A stretch of 57,620 nt of DNA from a virus: IMG/VR virus record IMGVR_UViG_3300021508_000002, positions 1 to 57,620 of that record; one strand, written 5' to 3'. The position numbers and the translations under genes were made by a program. This document shows, piece by piece, positions 30,572 to 39,032 of the stretch (position 1 is its first letter; the number at the start of each line of letters is the position of its first letter). Under the pieces are notes generated by a model, which had not been told where the DNA came from, searched no databases, and saw only the letters and a list, made by a program, of their open reading frames with translations.

Positions 30572-33283
30572 ATGGCAACATACTATATATCAACAACTGG
30601 AACAATTACAGCAGCAGGTACAGAACTTGATCCATATTCAATGAAATATTTAGAACTTGCAAATAATCATGCAGGAGATACATTTCTAGTTAAGAATGGA
30701 GAGTATAATAAAAATTGGAAATTCTTAGTATTTGGAGTGGCAGGTAATCCAGTTAAAGTGAAAGCAGAGAATTGGAAACAAGCAAAGATAGTAGGAGGTA
30801 CAAATAAGTATGATAATAAAAGATCAGTTATAAAATTATCAGGCCCCTTTTGTTGGGTTATGGATTTTGAGATATTTGATAACAATCAAAAGAGGATATG
30901 GATTAATTGGAGTGATGATATTTTAATGAGTACTGGTTGCGAATTATTTGCTCCAGGAACTAAATTTATTAATAATTCCATAAACAACCTAATAGAGGGT
31001 ATAGAATGTTGGAGTACAGCCGAAGGAGCTGCTAATAGAAACGATGCTGCGGAAGCTCATTTTAATGTTATATATAATATAGGATTAGACTTCTCAGATG
31101 ACCCCAGACCACAATCAGGCCATGGCCATGCTATATACGCTCAGAATAAAGAAGGGGCAGATTTACCTAAATACTTTACAGGTAATACTATATGGGGAAA
31201 TTTTGCAGAAGGTATTCATTTTTATACTGAAGGGGGTAATATAAAAAGCATGGTTTGCCAAGATAATTCTGTCTTTAATATGATTGGGTATGCTATAGAT
31301 AAGATTAAATCAAGAGCTACCATTATTGGATCACTTAGTAAAACATTTGATAATTTAGTTTATGAAAGAAATATAATATTCGAAGAAGCAGTAAGTATAG
31401 GATACGGTAATCCTTGGCAACAAAATGTAAAGGTTAATGATAATGCTTTTTACACCCCATCAGGAATAACAATGAAAAGATTCTTTGGTGCAGGAACAGA
31501 AGTCAAAAGGAATATATTCCATACAGAAAATGGTACTCTATTTAATTACTCATTATCTGTACAGAGTGATTTAGATTTACTAAATCTTCATGATAACAGT
31601 ATGATAAATACTTCTACACAATGGTCTACTGTTATTGGAATCCAACCTCCTGGTGGAGGTACTACTCAGTTAACAGAACCCAATTGGGGACCAAATTCCG
31701 TTAACAATACAGTCACCACAACCCCTCCCCCATTAAATATAAAAATTACAACTAATGATTATGATAATAATTTCATAAAAGTAACAATAGTAAATTATGC
31801 AGCTACTAATACGGTTAATGTGACTACAATGCCTTTTGTGAATGGTGATATTTTGGAAATATATGATACTCAAAATATGAATGGAACTCCAATAAGTATA
31901 ACATATAATGGTAGTTCTTATGATTTCCCCATGAATAATACAGATTTTGCACCTCTTTTCCAAAATGATGTAGATGTATCCCACGCTTCCCATACAGATA
32001 GTAGATTTGCAGAATTTTTAGTTAGAAGAGTGACAGGAAGTGGAAATCCTACTCCAGATCAAATTATTGCAAAGAATGATACAGGTAATAATTTAGAAGA
32101 GGGTATTGCTGGTCAAATTGTTGCATCTGTATTAAATGATAATGGGAATGGAGTGGACATATTAGATGGAGTAGCAGCGACTCTTGCTGCTGTAACAATA
32201 TCACTTGTTAGTAAAACTGATATTGGAATTTCCTTAAATACAGTTACAGGGGAAGTGACAGTTGATGCAAATGTTTTAGTAGGGAATCATAATTTAGTTT
32301 ATCAAATATGTCAACAATCTGATCCAACAAATTGCGATAATGGTACCATTACATTTAGTATCACTAATACTGCACCAACGATTCAAGCAGTCAATTCATT
32401 CACATTATATGATGGAAGTCAAAATATAGTAAGTGGATTCACAACCATTCCAAATAATGCGGTAATCAATCTCCAAAGTGTGCCAACCTCATTGAACATA
32501 CGTGCGAATACAACCCCAACAATAGTTGGGAGTGTATATTTTCAGCTTGATGCAGCGTTTACAGGAGAAAATGTAGCACCCTATGATTGGTTTGGAAACG
32601 GTTCGGGCACTTTTTCATTAGGAGCACATACTATTACAGCAACTCCATATACAGAAATAGGACAAGCGGGAGCAATTGGCACCCCATTAACAATAAACTT
32701 TACAGTAATAGATACTTCATCTACACCTATTCAAGCTTTTAATGATAGTTTTTCCGGAGATACAGATGGAGGAGATGTTGGTATAGTGACAGAAAATGAT
32801 TTATTCAACAATATAAATGCTGATATTAATTTAATTACAGCTACTCTAACTAGTGATGGTGGAAGTGGGGCTAGCATAACTGGTGGTAATACTCTAAGCA
32901 TGCCTATAGGTATTAATTCAGGAACATATAACCTCACTTACGAAATTTGTGAAATAGCCTCCCCAGCCAATTGTGATTCAGCAAATATTACTGTAGTGAT
33001 TACTGACCCTGTTTCTGGAAAAACAGAACAGGTAAATTTCCAAACTACTTTCAGAATCTATAAAGATAATATTAGTGATGTATATTCTGTAGATTTTACT
33101 GTTGATACAGTTGTTGAAAAAATATTAGTATATACAGAACAGGGGGACCTTGTCATATTTAAAGACTATTTAAACCAAGTAAATGAAAAAGTATATGAAT
33201 TAACTGGTGTAACGGCTGGTAGTTTTTATATTGTGATATATTTTCAAGGTTATTATATTGGAGAATTTATTACTTTAGATTAA
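30572..33283 (+). CDS. Beta-helix tailspike-like protein with C-terminal Ig-like and sorting-type domains
   Basis: The protein has 903 residues. It starts MATYYISTTGTITAAGTELD, the usual opening of parallel beta-helix glycan lyases. Residues about 90-340 form the helix (FINNSINNLIEGIECWS, GHGHAIYAQNKEG, FTGNTIWGNFAEGIHFY), with His/Asp-rich turns that could be catalytic. Two repeats around residues 505-600 and 720-815 share the pattern NDNGNG...NLVYQICQ-x5-NCD and NLTYEICE-x5-NCD, as in adhesins of Bacteroidota. The C-terminal 85 residues resemble, in length and strand pattern, the domains that end Bacteroidota secreted proteins. No signal peptide is present. It is probably the depolymerase or receptor-binding spike. 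Confidence 0.6.
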   Translation: MATYYISTTGTITAAGTELDPYSMKYLELANNHAGDTFLVKNGEYNKNWKFLVFGVAGNPVKVKAENWKQAKIVGGTNKYDNKRSVIKLSGPFCWVMDFEIFDNNQKRIWINWSDDILMSTGCELFAPGTKFINNSINNLIEGIECWSTAEGAANRNDAAEAHFNVIYNIGLDFSDDPRPQSGHGHAIYAQNKEGADLPKYFTGNTIWGNFAEGIHFYTEGGNIKSMVCQDNSVFNMIGYAIDKIKSRATIIGSLSKTFDNLVYERNIIFEEAVSIGYGNPWQQNVKVNDNAFYTPSGITMKRFFGAGTEVKRNIFHTENGTLFNYSLSVQSDLDLLNLHDNSMINTSTQWSTVIGIQPPGGGTTQLTEPNWGPNSVNNTVTTTPPPLNIKITTNDYDNNFIKVTIVNYAATNTVNVTTMPFVNGDILEIYDTQNMNGTPISITYNGSSYDFPMNNTDFAPLFQNDVDVSHASHTDSRFAEFLVRRVTGSGNPTPDQIIAKNDTGNNLEEGIAGQIVASVLNDNGNGVDILDGVAATLAAVTISLVSKTDIGISLNTVTGEVTVDANVLVGNHNLVYQICQQSDPTNCDNGTITFSITNTAPTIQAVNSFTLYDGSQNIVSGFTTIPNNAVINLQSVPTSLNIRANTTPTIVGSVYFQLDAAFTGENVAPYDWFGNGSGTFSLGAHTITATPYTEIGQAGAIGTPLTINFTVIDTSSTPIQAFNDSFSGDTDGGDVGIVTENDLFNNINADINLITATLTSDGGSGASITGGNTLSMPIGINSGTYNLTYEICEIASPANCDSANITVVITDPVSGKTEQVNFQTTFRIYKDNISDVYSVDFTVDTVVEKILVYTEQGDLVIFKDYLNQVNEKVYELTGVTAGSFYIVIYFQGYYIGEFITLD

Positions 33284-33393
33284 AGAGAGTAATTTTTATG
33301 AATAGAGCGTAAAACTCATTAATCAATTTTTCAGGAGTTGATGCTATGTAAGTTGTCCTATTAAATAAGATATTTTAAATATTAAATTATAGT

Positions 33394-33401
33394 TACCTTT
33401 G
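33394..33401 (+). promoter_or_regulatory. TACCTTTG promoter four bases before a start codon
   Basis: TACCTTTG is followed by CATC and then ATG 33406, predicting a leaderless transcript. A TTTTAAA tract lies at the -33 distance in place of TTTG. The rest of 33284-33405 is non-coding. Confidence 0.6.
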
Positions 33402-33405
33402 CATC

Positions 33406-33786
33406 ATGCAAGAGATAGACAAATACAATAGTCCGGGTTATTCTGTGATCCAGACGTGGAAGATGTATGCTCTTTTCTTAGCACCCATAATCACAAGTAT
33501 TGGTATCCTCGCTTTCATTGTTAGAAAAACCGACTTGACTTTTGACAATCAAAAACAAAAATATGATACAGTCCAGCACCACGAAAATGGGTATAGTCAT
33601 ATGACCTTTGAAAAAGGAAATAAAATAGAAGTTCTCGATTTAAAAGTAAATAGTCTGATAAAAGAGCAACAGGAAATGAATACTAAAATAGATAATGAAG
33701 CCATTAGGAGTAAAGGGGCTGACAAAAAATTGGGAGGGGACTTGGCGGAAATAAAAGTTAAAATTGATAATATCAATAAAAAATAG
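33406..33786 (+). CDS. Single-span membrane protein with coiled-coil tail
   Basis: The protein has 126 residues. The hydrophobic helix lies at about residues 19-43 (TWKMYALFLAPIITSIGILA). It is followed by a polar linker and a charged coiled coil rich in Lys, Ile and Glu to the C-terminus. It heads a run of membrane genes, so a lysis or membrane-remodelling role (antiholin or spanin-like) is possible. I do not recognise the family. Confidence 0.55.
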   Translation: MQEIDKYNSPGYSVIQTWKMYALFLAPIITSIGILAFIVRKTDLTFDNQKQKYDTVQHHENGYSHMTFEKGNKIEVLDLKVNSLIKEQQEMNTKIDNEAIRSKGADKKLGGDLAEIKVKIDNINKK

Positions 33787-33794
33787 TATATTTG
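33787..33794 (+). promoter_or_regulatory. TATATTTG promoter before the holin-like gene
   Basis: It directly follows the upstream stop and lies 19 bases before ATG 33814. It matches TAnnTTTG; the -33 region lies in the preceding gene and has no TTTG. Confidence 0.6.
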
Positions 33795-33813
33795 CCCAAA
33801 CTAAATAAAAATT

Positions 33814-33984
33814 ATGAAAGGTTATAAAACATTAATTTTCAATATTATTGCAGCTCTGCTTATGATAGCAGAGAATTATGGAGTGACATTTGGATTATCA
33901 GCGGAAATAGTAGGGTACATTGCCGTTATAGGTAATTTTGTGCTAAGATTTTTCACTACGACTTCTGTATTGAAATCTGAATAG
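33814..33984 (+). CDS. Holin-like protein
   Basis: The product has 56 residues with two hydrophobic helices (about 6-19 and 29-48) separated by NYGVTFGLSAE, and a C-terminal tail RFFTTTSVLKSE. Small two-span proteins ending in the R-x3-T-T-x type of tail are frequent phage holins. It would form the membrane lesion that lets the M15 endolysin reach the wall. The gene is too short for many predictors, but it has a promoter and a good start. Confidence 0.6.
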   Translation: MKGYKTLIFNIIAALLMIAENYGVTFGLSAEIVGYIAVIGNFVLRFFTTTSVLKSE

Positions 33985-34025
33985 ATAACATATTTTAGTG
34001 TTTGTTTCAATTTGGTAAGTGTTTT

Positions 34026-34523
34026 ATGAATTATTTAAAGAGTCTGTTACAAATAGTTGTAATAACTGCAGGCCTTTTTTTCACTTCAGAGTCTTTTAGT
34101 CAAAAGAAAGATGTTAATTTCTGGGCTAATAGATACAAATACACAGTGCCATTAATGTTCACTTCTGGTATAGTCGATGGTCATGTAGAGATTTTAAATC
34201 ATAAGTATCACAAGTTCAAAGAAAAGCATCCAAACGCCAATGATAAATTTTGGAACCCAAACATTTCTTGGCGGAATAAATGGAAAAATGGAGATAGGTC
34301 ACAAGGTGAGAAGTTTCTATTAAGCTCTACAATACTTGTCAGCACTACAGATGCCTATCATATGCTCAGAACCTATGAGCATGTGAGCACTGTAACGGCA
34401 GTAATTATACCTGTAGCAGGGAAAAGATATAAGTTTTGGGTATATTTGATTGACTTTTTGGTAATTTCAGGATCAAAATCGTTAGGGTTTTATTTAACTT
34501 ATGAGCTATATTATGAAGGGTGA
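34026..34523 (+). CDS. Conserved membrane-associated protein with signal sequence
   Basis: I start at ATG 34026, which gives MNYLKSLLQIVVITAGLFFT followed by SESFSQ, a signal peptide or anchor; a TTG start eight codons earlier is less likely. The mature part contains SGIVDGHVEILNHKYHKFKE, HPNANDKFWNPNISW, TTDAYHMLRTYEHVS and a C-terminal hydrophobic helix. I recall similar proteins in crAss-like phages and Bacteroidota prophages. The conserved His, Asp and Trp could form a site, but the function is unknown. The end overlaps the next gene by 23 bases. Confidence 0.6.
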   Translation: MNYLKSLLQIVVITAGLFFTSESFSQKKDVNFWANRYKYTVPLMFTSGIVDGHVEILNHKYHKFKEKHPNANDKFWNPNISWRNKWKNGDRSQGEKFLLSSTILVSTTDAYHMLRTYEHVSTVTAVIIPVAGKRYKFWVYLIDFLVISGSKSLGFYLTYELYYEG

Positions 34524-34878
34524 GCTAAAATCTATCATACAACTGCTTGTTATTTGCGTTCTTATATTAATGGCTTCCATAATATATTTTAAGGATAGAA
34601 AAATAACAAAACAAGAGGAAATTATAAGAATGATAAGTAAAGATAATGACATCGATAAAAACCTTTTGAAAAACGATTCTATAATTTCAAAAATGGACAG
34701 TATTATTAACGTAATTTATATTGATTCAGTAACTTACACGAATAATATTGATGTAATAATTGAAGAGAATAAGAAATTAAAGCACCAAATTTGGCGAAGT
34801 AGAAACGATAAAAAGTATAGGAATTTATTTGGTTGGTTAGAGGACAGTTTAAAATATTATACAGTATTTAAGAAGTAA
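34501..34878 (+). CDS. Inner-membrane spanin-like protein (one span plus coiled coil)
   Basis: The protein has 125 residues. An N-terminal anchor spans about 13-30 (QLLVICVLILMASIIYF), followed by a basic stop and a long periplasmic helix rich in Lys, Ile, Asp and Asn. This is the layout of Rz-type i-spanins. Gene overlap with the preceding membrane gene is common in spanin cassettes. Met-5 is an alternative start. The call rests on topology and position. Confidence 0.45.
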   Translation: MSYIMKGELKSIIQLLVICVLILMASIIYFKDRKITKQEEIIRMISKDNDIDKNLLKNDSIISKMDSIINVIYIDSVTYTNNIDVIIEENKKLKHQIWRSRNDKKYRNLFGWLEDSLKYYTVFKK

Positions 34879-34906
34879 ATGGAAACGCCTTAAACCATTT
34901 GAAATC

Positions 34907-35281
34907 ATGAAAGAAATATTATTTGTAATATTATTGTTTTGTGCCCTTCCGTATTCATCGGCTCAGGGGATAGATGACTATGCTCCTGAGACTATTGCCA
35001 ATCTTAAGGCAGGTTACAACTGTAAACTCACCCTAGACAAGATGGAGCAACAAATTGATAGTATTGTATCAAGGGGCGCACGCCAATATCTAGCCTATCA
35101 GGCTCTAAATTCTTACATATCACAATTAAAGCAAAATAATTCTGATATGAAATTCAACAATAAAAGTCTTAAAGTGAGATTAGCAGAATTCGAAATAAAA
35201 GAAAAGAAATATGATAAGGAAAAGAGAATAATGAGAATTGTTGTTGGGGGTGTACTTTTACTAGTTGGACTTAGTTTATAA
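34907..35281 (+). CDS. Exported coiled-coil protein with C-terminal membrane anchor
   Basis: The protein has 124 residues. MKEILFVILLFCALPYSSAQ is a clear signal peptide. The mature chain is helical (LTLDKMEQQIDSIVSRGARQ) with a basic segment KEKKYDKEKR and ends in a hydrophobic anchor (about 108-124). It could partner the previous gene in bridging the envelope. No lipobox Cys follows the signal, which argues against a classical o-spanin. Confidence 0.5.
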   Translation: MKEILFVILLFCALPYSSAQGIDDYAPETIANLKAGYNCKLTLDKMEQQIDSIVSRGARQYLAYQALNSYISQLKQNNSDMKFNNKSLKVRLAEFEIKEKKYDKEKRIMRIVVGGVLLLVGLSL

Positions 35282-35319
35282 TGTGAGTCAGTTTTACAAA
35301 ATACACCACTTTATAAAAC

Positions 35320-35688
35320 ATGATTCCTACAAATAAAAATTTATATTTTCTCCCAACGTTAATACTCTCCATATTTGTATTATTATCCCTACTTCAATAT
35401 AATTTCTTTACAAGAGACTATTATATTTTGCATAATACAGTTGTGATTTTATTTATATTGGTAACAATTAGTACTTTAATAGCTAAGTTAGTATCTAACT
35501 CCAAAAAATATGATTTATGGTTGAGACTTGTTTTGGCAGATTTGTTGATTTTTAATATGATTGAGTTGTTCAATTATATTTTAAATATAAAATATCAATT
35601 GTCTTTAGACTTAGAAGTAGCAATAATATTATCAATTATTTTCATAGTAGCTTTTGTCTACGTACACATAAAAAAGATAGATTTTTAA
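35320..35688 (+). CDS. Four-span membrane protein
   Basis: The 122 residues hold four hydrophobic helices at about 9-24, 36-56, 66-88 and 96-114. The short loops carry a few charges. It has no recognisable motif. Position after the spanin-like genes suggests a lysis or superinfection role, which is a guess. Confidence 0.55.
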   Translation: MIPTNKNLYFLPTLILSIFVLLSLLQYNFFTRDYYILHNTVVILFILVTISTLIAKLVSNSKKYDLWLRLVLADLLIFNMIELFNYILNIKYQLSLDLEVAIILSIIFIVAFVYVHIKKIDF

Positions 35689-35713
35689 TTATTTCCCACT
35701 AAAATTTAATATT

Positions 35714-37033
35714 TTGAAACATAAAGTGATTACTTTAATGAAAAAAAATGCAGGTAGTTTACCTGAAAATGAGACTTGGTATGGTGTGGCAGTGTCTTGT
35801 GGAATTAGTCCTAGGAACAAAAAAAGGGCCTTAACAGATTCTAAATATAAAATTAAAAGTGTATCAAGGAAAGCACAAAGCTATTGGCAATCTTATTTAA
35901 AACAGGAGAATAGACTAAAATTACAAAAACAAGTTTTTAAAGATGGGAAGATTTTTGTAGAGACTTATACAAAACAACCAGAACCTGCTCCTGAAGTAAA
36001 TTTAGATGATTTTTTTGTAGAGAAAATGACCACAAATCCACATGGAGGTTCTTGGATGAAGTATAAGAGGAAAGAGAATTTCTATACAGAAGAGCACCTA
36101 GAATCCCTAAAAGAAGTTCTAATTAAGGAAATAGAACCCGTTAAGTTTAAAGAACCAAAAAAGAATAATAAAAAAGCTTTGTTTGTTTATGGATCAGATA
36201 AACATATAGGAGCTTTAACAAAGGAGGGGTCCATCTATACTAACAAGTATGATAGACAAGAAATAAAAAATAGGGTAGTTGTAGAAACTTTAAAACTTGT
36301 CTTAGATTCAGTAGATTTATACGGAACTTTTGAAGATCTCTATATAATGGATTTAGGAGATGCTTTAGATGGGTTTAATCAAAAGACAACAGGTGGTCTT
36401 AGGGGGCACTCTGCTCATACATTACCACAACAATTAAATAATAGAGAGCAACATGATTTTTATGTAGAGACACATAAGATTCTTTTTGACTCCTTAGTTA
36501 AATTTCAAGTTGCCAAGAATATATTTTTCGTAGCTACATCTAATTCTAACCATGGTGGGGATTTTGAGTATGGTGCTATGAGAAATTTAGAAACTTACTT
36601 GAATGTAAAGTATCCACAAATAAAAACATATATATCTTACAAATCCTATAATCACTTGATTTATGGAGAGCATGCTATTATTTTTGGCCATGGGAAAGAT
36701 GATGAAGATATGAGAAATGGTTTACCACTTGTATTGAACCCTAAAGTTGAGATGGTACTTTCCGACTATCTTAGGGTGAATGATTTGAATAAATACAATG
36801 TAACGTTTGTTAGTGGTGACTTGCACCAATCAGCAGAGACTTATGCTAAGAATTTCAGATATAAAAAAGTCTTGTCTCAATTTGGTAGTAGCAAGTGGGC
36901 ACATACAAATTTTGGGTCTGGTACTCCAGGGGTATCTTATGAGGTGTTCTTTAAAGAGAGTCCAGTTATAATAAAACAAGATAAGTTTTTCGATATAGGG
37001 AATCAGTCTAATACCGGCATAGAATTCTCCTAA
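35714..37033 (+). CDS. Calcineurin-like metallophosphoesterase
   Basis: The 439-residue protein has the five metal-binding blocks of the family in order: GSDKHIG (D162, H164), GDALDG (D216), NSNHGG (N279, H280), FGHGKDD (H326) and SGDLHQS (H371 region). The first 110 residues form a basic domain that may bind DNA. It would cleave phosphodiesters or phosphomonoesters, perhaps in DNA processing; crAss-like phages often carry one next to a PD-(D/E)XK nuclease, as here. The start is TTG at 35714 or ATG at 35738; neither has a good ribosome binding site. Confidence 0.8.
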   Translation: MKHKVITLMKKNAGSLPENETWYGVAVSCGISPRNKKRALTDSKYKIKSVSRKAQSYWQSYLKQENRLKLQKQVFKDGKIFVETYTKQPEPAPEVNLDDFFVEKMTTNPHGGSWMKYKRKENFYTEEHLESLKEVLIKEIEPVKFKEPKKNNKKALFVYGSDKHIGALTKEGSIYTNKYDRQEIKNRVVVETLKLVLDSVDLYGTFEDLYIMDLGDALDGFNQKTTGGLRGHSAHTLPQQLNNREQHDFYVETHKILFDSLVKFQVAKNIFFVATSNSNHGGDFEYGAMRNLETYLNVKYPQIKTYISYKSYNHLIYGEHAIIFGHGKDDEDMRNGLPLVLNPKVEMVLSDYLRVNDLNKYNVTFVSGDLHQSAETYAKNFRYKKVLSQFGSSKWAHTNFGSGTPGVSYEVFFKESPVIIKQDKFFDIGNQSNTGIEFS

Positions 37034-37041
37034 ATTCTCCT

Positions 37042-37049
37042 TACCTTTG
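37042..37049 (+). promoter_or_regulatory. TACCTTTG promoter four bases before the nuclease start
   Basis: TACCTTTG is followed by TGGG and ATG 37054. It overlaps the end region of the previous gene and predicts a leaderless transcript. No -33 TTTG is evident. Confidence 0.6.
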
Positions 37050-37053
37050 TGGG

Positions 37054-37770
37054 ATGCTGCAAATAAGAGATAAAGTATTGGATTTTTTTAAAGATTTATA
37101 TTTTGAAGAAGAAAAACATAAATATTTTGTAAGTGGTACTCCTATAAAATCTTCTGTTTCAAAAATATTAAAAGTATTTGTTGAGGCAGTGGATTTTGAT
37201 CTTATAGCACATTTTATTGATAAAAGAGATAAATTAACTTCCGGTGTCACTAAAAAGAGGTGGGACTTGAATTCTAAGATTTCTCTAGCAATAGGAATAA
37301 GTAGCCATTACTTTGGGGAATTGTATGCTTTTAATAAAAACATAAAGCCCACATCTGGATATGAAGAAGCTGTGGTTAAGTTTTGGGATAGCTTACCGAA
37401 ACACATATTACCATTTGAAATGGAATTGCAAATGTACCACAAAGAGTATATGTTTGCCGGTACAGCAGATATTTTACTTTATAACACTAAAACAGGTAAG
37501 TTCATATTATGTGATTTTAAAACCAATAAAGACTTATTCAAAAATTATAAGGGTAAAAAAATGATGGGTGAGTTTAGAGATTTGCCCGACACACCATTAA
37601 ACCATTATCAACTCCAATTATCTTTTTATCAAATTTTATTCGAACAGACAGGATTTAAGGTGGAGAACAGAGCAGTTATTTCTCTAAGGCCAGACGGAGA
37701 ATTTAAAATGTACAGCACTGAAGATTATACAAAAGTGTTGGTGGAGTACCTCAAAAATAATAAAGTTTAA
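37054..37770 (+). CDS. PD-(D/E)XK superfamily nuclease
   Basis: The protein has 238 residues. Core motifs are E122/E124 in the FEMELQMY strand, GTADILL with D139, and LCDFKTNKD with D154 and K156, the D-x(14)-D-x-K layout of this superfamily (PDDEXK_1/Cas4-RecB type). A later QLSFYQILFE helix matches the common Q-x3-Y-x4 motif of the RecB-like branch. It may process DNA ends in replication, recombination or packaging. It stops three bases before the next gene. Confidence 0.82.
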   Translation: MLQIRDKVLDFFKDLYFEEEKHKYFVSGTPIKSSVSKILKVFVEAVDFDLIAHFIDKRDKLTSGVTKKRWDLNSKISLAIGISSHYFGELYAFNKNIKPTSGYEEAVVKFWDSLPKHILPFEMELQMYHKEYMFAGTADILLYNTKTGKFILCDFKTNKDLFKNYKGKKMMGEFRDLPDTPLNHYQLQLSFYQILFEQTGFKVENRAVISLRPDGEFKMYSTEDYTKVLVEYLKNNKV

Positions 37771-37773
37771 CAC

Positions 37774-38499
37774 ATGGTTTTAAGAGAACTAATACAAAGA
37801 GTGCAAAGCCTTTATTCTAAAGGTGTGCACAGTGATGATACTAGATTATCTGATAGACATATTTATAGTAAGTTATTATCATTGAGGTCAAAACTTATTT
37901 CAGATAAGGTTAAAAAGAAACAAAAACTAACTCAATGGAGTTATCAAACGTTACCTTGTGTGCAATTAACTAAAGCCTTTCCGTATGAATGTCCATGCTT
38001 ACCATCTGTGGGATGTGAAGTACTTAAAACTACTATCAAATTACCTGATGTATTAACTAGTTATAGCAAACATTTAATACAATCTGTAACATCCCTAGAT
38101 GGGAGTATAGAGTATTCTGAATCTTCTTGGGAAGCTCAAAAGTACAAAAGCTCAAGTAGGTATACTAGTGACAAGGCTGATTATTATATAAGAGACAATT
38201 ACTTGTACATAACACACAAAAGTGGACCTAAAGTTGTTTCTGTAACTGCATTGTTTGAAAATCCTATTAGTGCACTACAATACCCATCATACTGTTGTGA
38301 AAAGGGGGATGATTGTGAAGATACAAGCCCTTGTAAAGAATCCTGTTGGTCCCCTTTAGATTTAGAGTTTCCCATCGAACTATCTTTAGTAGATGTGTTA
38401 ATAGATTTAGCAGTTAAAGAACTTATATTCACATTCAATCAGGGAATTGAGGATTTGACTAATGACAGCAAGGATAATATAACTGAAAGCAGTAAATGA
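37774..38499 (+). CDS. Crassvirales tail ring/adaptor structural protein
   Basis: The protein has 241 residues. The opening LRELIQRVQSLYSKGVHSDD, then RLSDRHIYSKLLSLRSKL, QWSYQTLPCVQL and YYIRDNYLYITHKSGPKV, closely fits a conserved crAss family placed between nuclease and IHF-like genes, as I remember it. Cys-rich parts (CPCLPSVGC and CCEKGDDCEDTSPCKESC) suggest disulfides or metal. By analogy with the solved crAss virion it is likely one of the ring proteins of the short tail. It overlaps the next gene by four bases. Confidence 0.65.
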   Translation: MVLRELIQRVQSLYSKGVHSDDTRLSDRHIYSKLLSLRSKLISDKVKKKQKLTQWSYQTLPCVQLTKAFPYECPCLPSVGCEVLKTTIKLPDVLTSYSKHLIQSVTSLDGSIEYSESSWEAQKYKSSSRYTSDKADYYIRDNYLYITHKSGPKVVSVTALFENPISALQYPSYCCEKGDDCEDTSPCKESCWSPLDLEFPIELSLVDVLIDLAVKELIFTFNQGIEDLTNDSKDNITESSK

Positions 38500-39029
38500 T
38501 TGGGAAAAGAAAAAGTTCATATTATAAAACTGAGAAATACTTAAAGTATAAAAAATCTGTTTATACGAGTTATAAGGAATATAGAAAACAAAGCAGGGCT
38601 TTGAACAAAGAATCATATTTACATATTGCCAATGGATATAATAACTTTATGTTAGATAAGATACTGTCCGGGGAGGAAATAGAATTACCAGCCAGATTTG
38701 GTAGAATGTCTATAACAGGGTCAAAACCTAGAGTATCTTTTGGAGAAGACGGCTTTCCAAAAGGATTAATGCCAGATTGGGGGAAAACTGTACCATTTTG
38801 GGAAAAGTATCCAGAGGCAAAAAAACTAGGAAAATTTATTTACCACTTAAATCCTCACACAGATGGTGTAGTTTATAAATATTTTTGGTCACAAAAAAGA
38901 GTTTTAATAAAATATAAGAAGTTGTATAAATTTTTTCCAGTTAGAAGTGCAAAAACAAAGTTGGGAAAGAAAATACGTAGTGGGGCAGAGTATGTAATAA
39001 AGCCACATTATATGGAAAATAGAATATAA
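38496..39029 (+). CDS. Second IHF-like protein
   Basis: The protein has 177 residues. The core at about 45-75 reads NNFMLDKILSGEEIELPARF followed by GRMSI, corresponding to the helix-turn-strand of HU/IHF proteins where x-G-x-x-V-x-L-P-x-x-G-x-x is typical. Both flanks are very basic and aromatic (YKTEKYLKYKKSVYTSYKEY). Crassvirales commonly carry IHF-like genes between the ring genes, as here. It may bend DNA or belong to the virion. Confidence 0.6.
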   Translation: MIGKRKSSYYKTEKYLKYKKSVYTSYKEYRKQSRALNKESYLHIANGYNNFMLDKILSGEEIELPARFGRMSITGSKPRVSFGEDGFPKGLMPDWGKTVPFWEKYPEAKKLGKFIYHLNPHTDGVVYKYFWSQKRVLIKYKKLYKFFPVRSAKTKLGKKIRSGAEYVIKPHYMENRI

Positions 39030-39032
39030 AAT

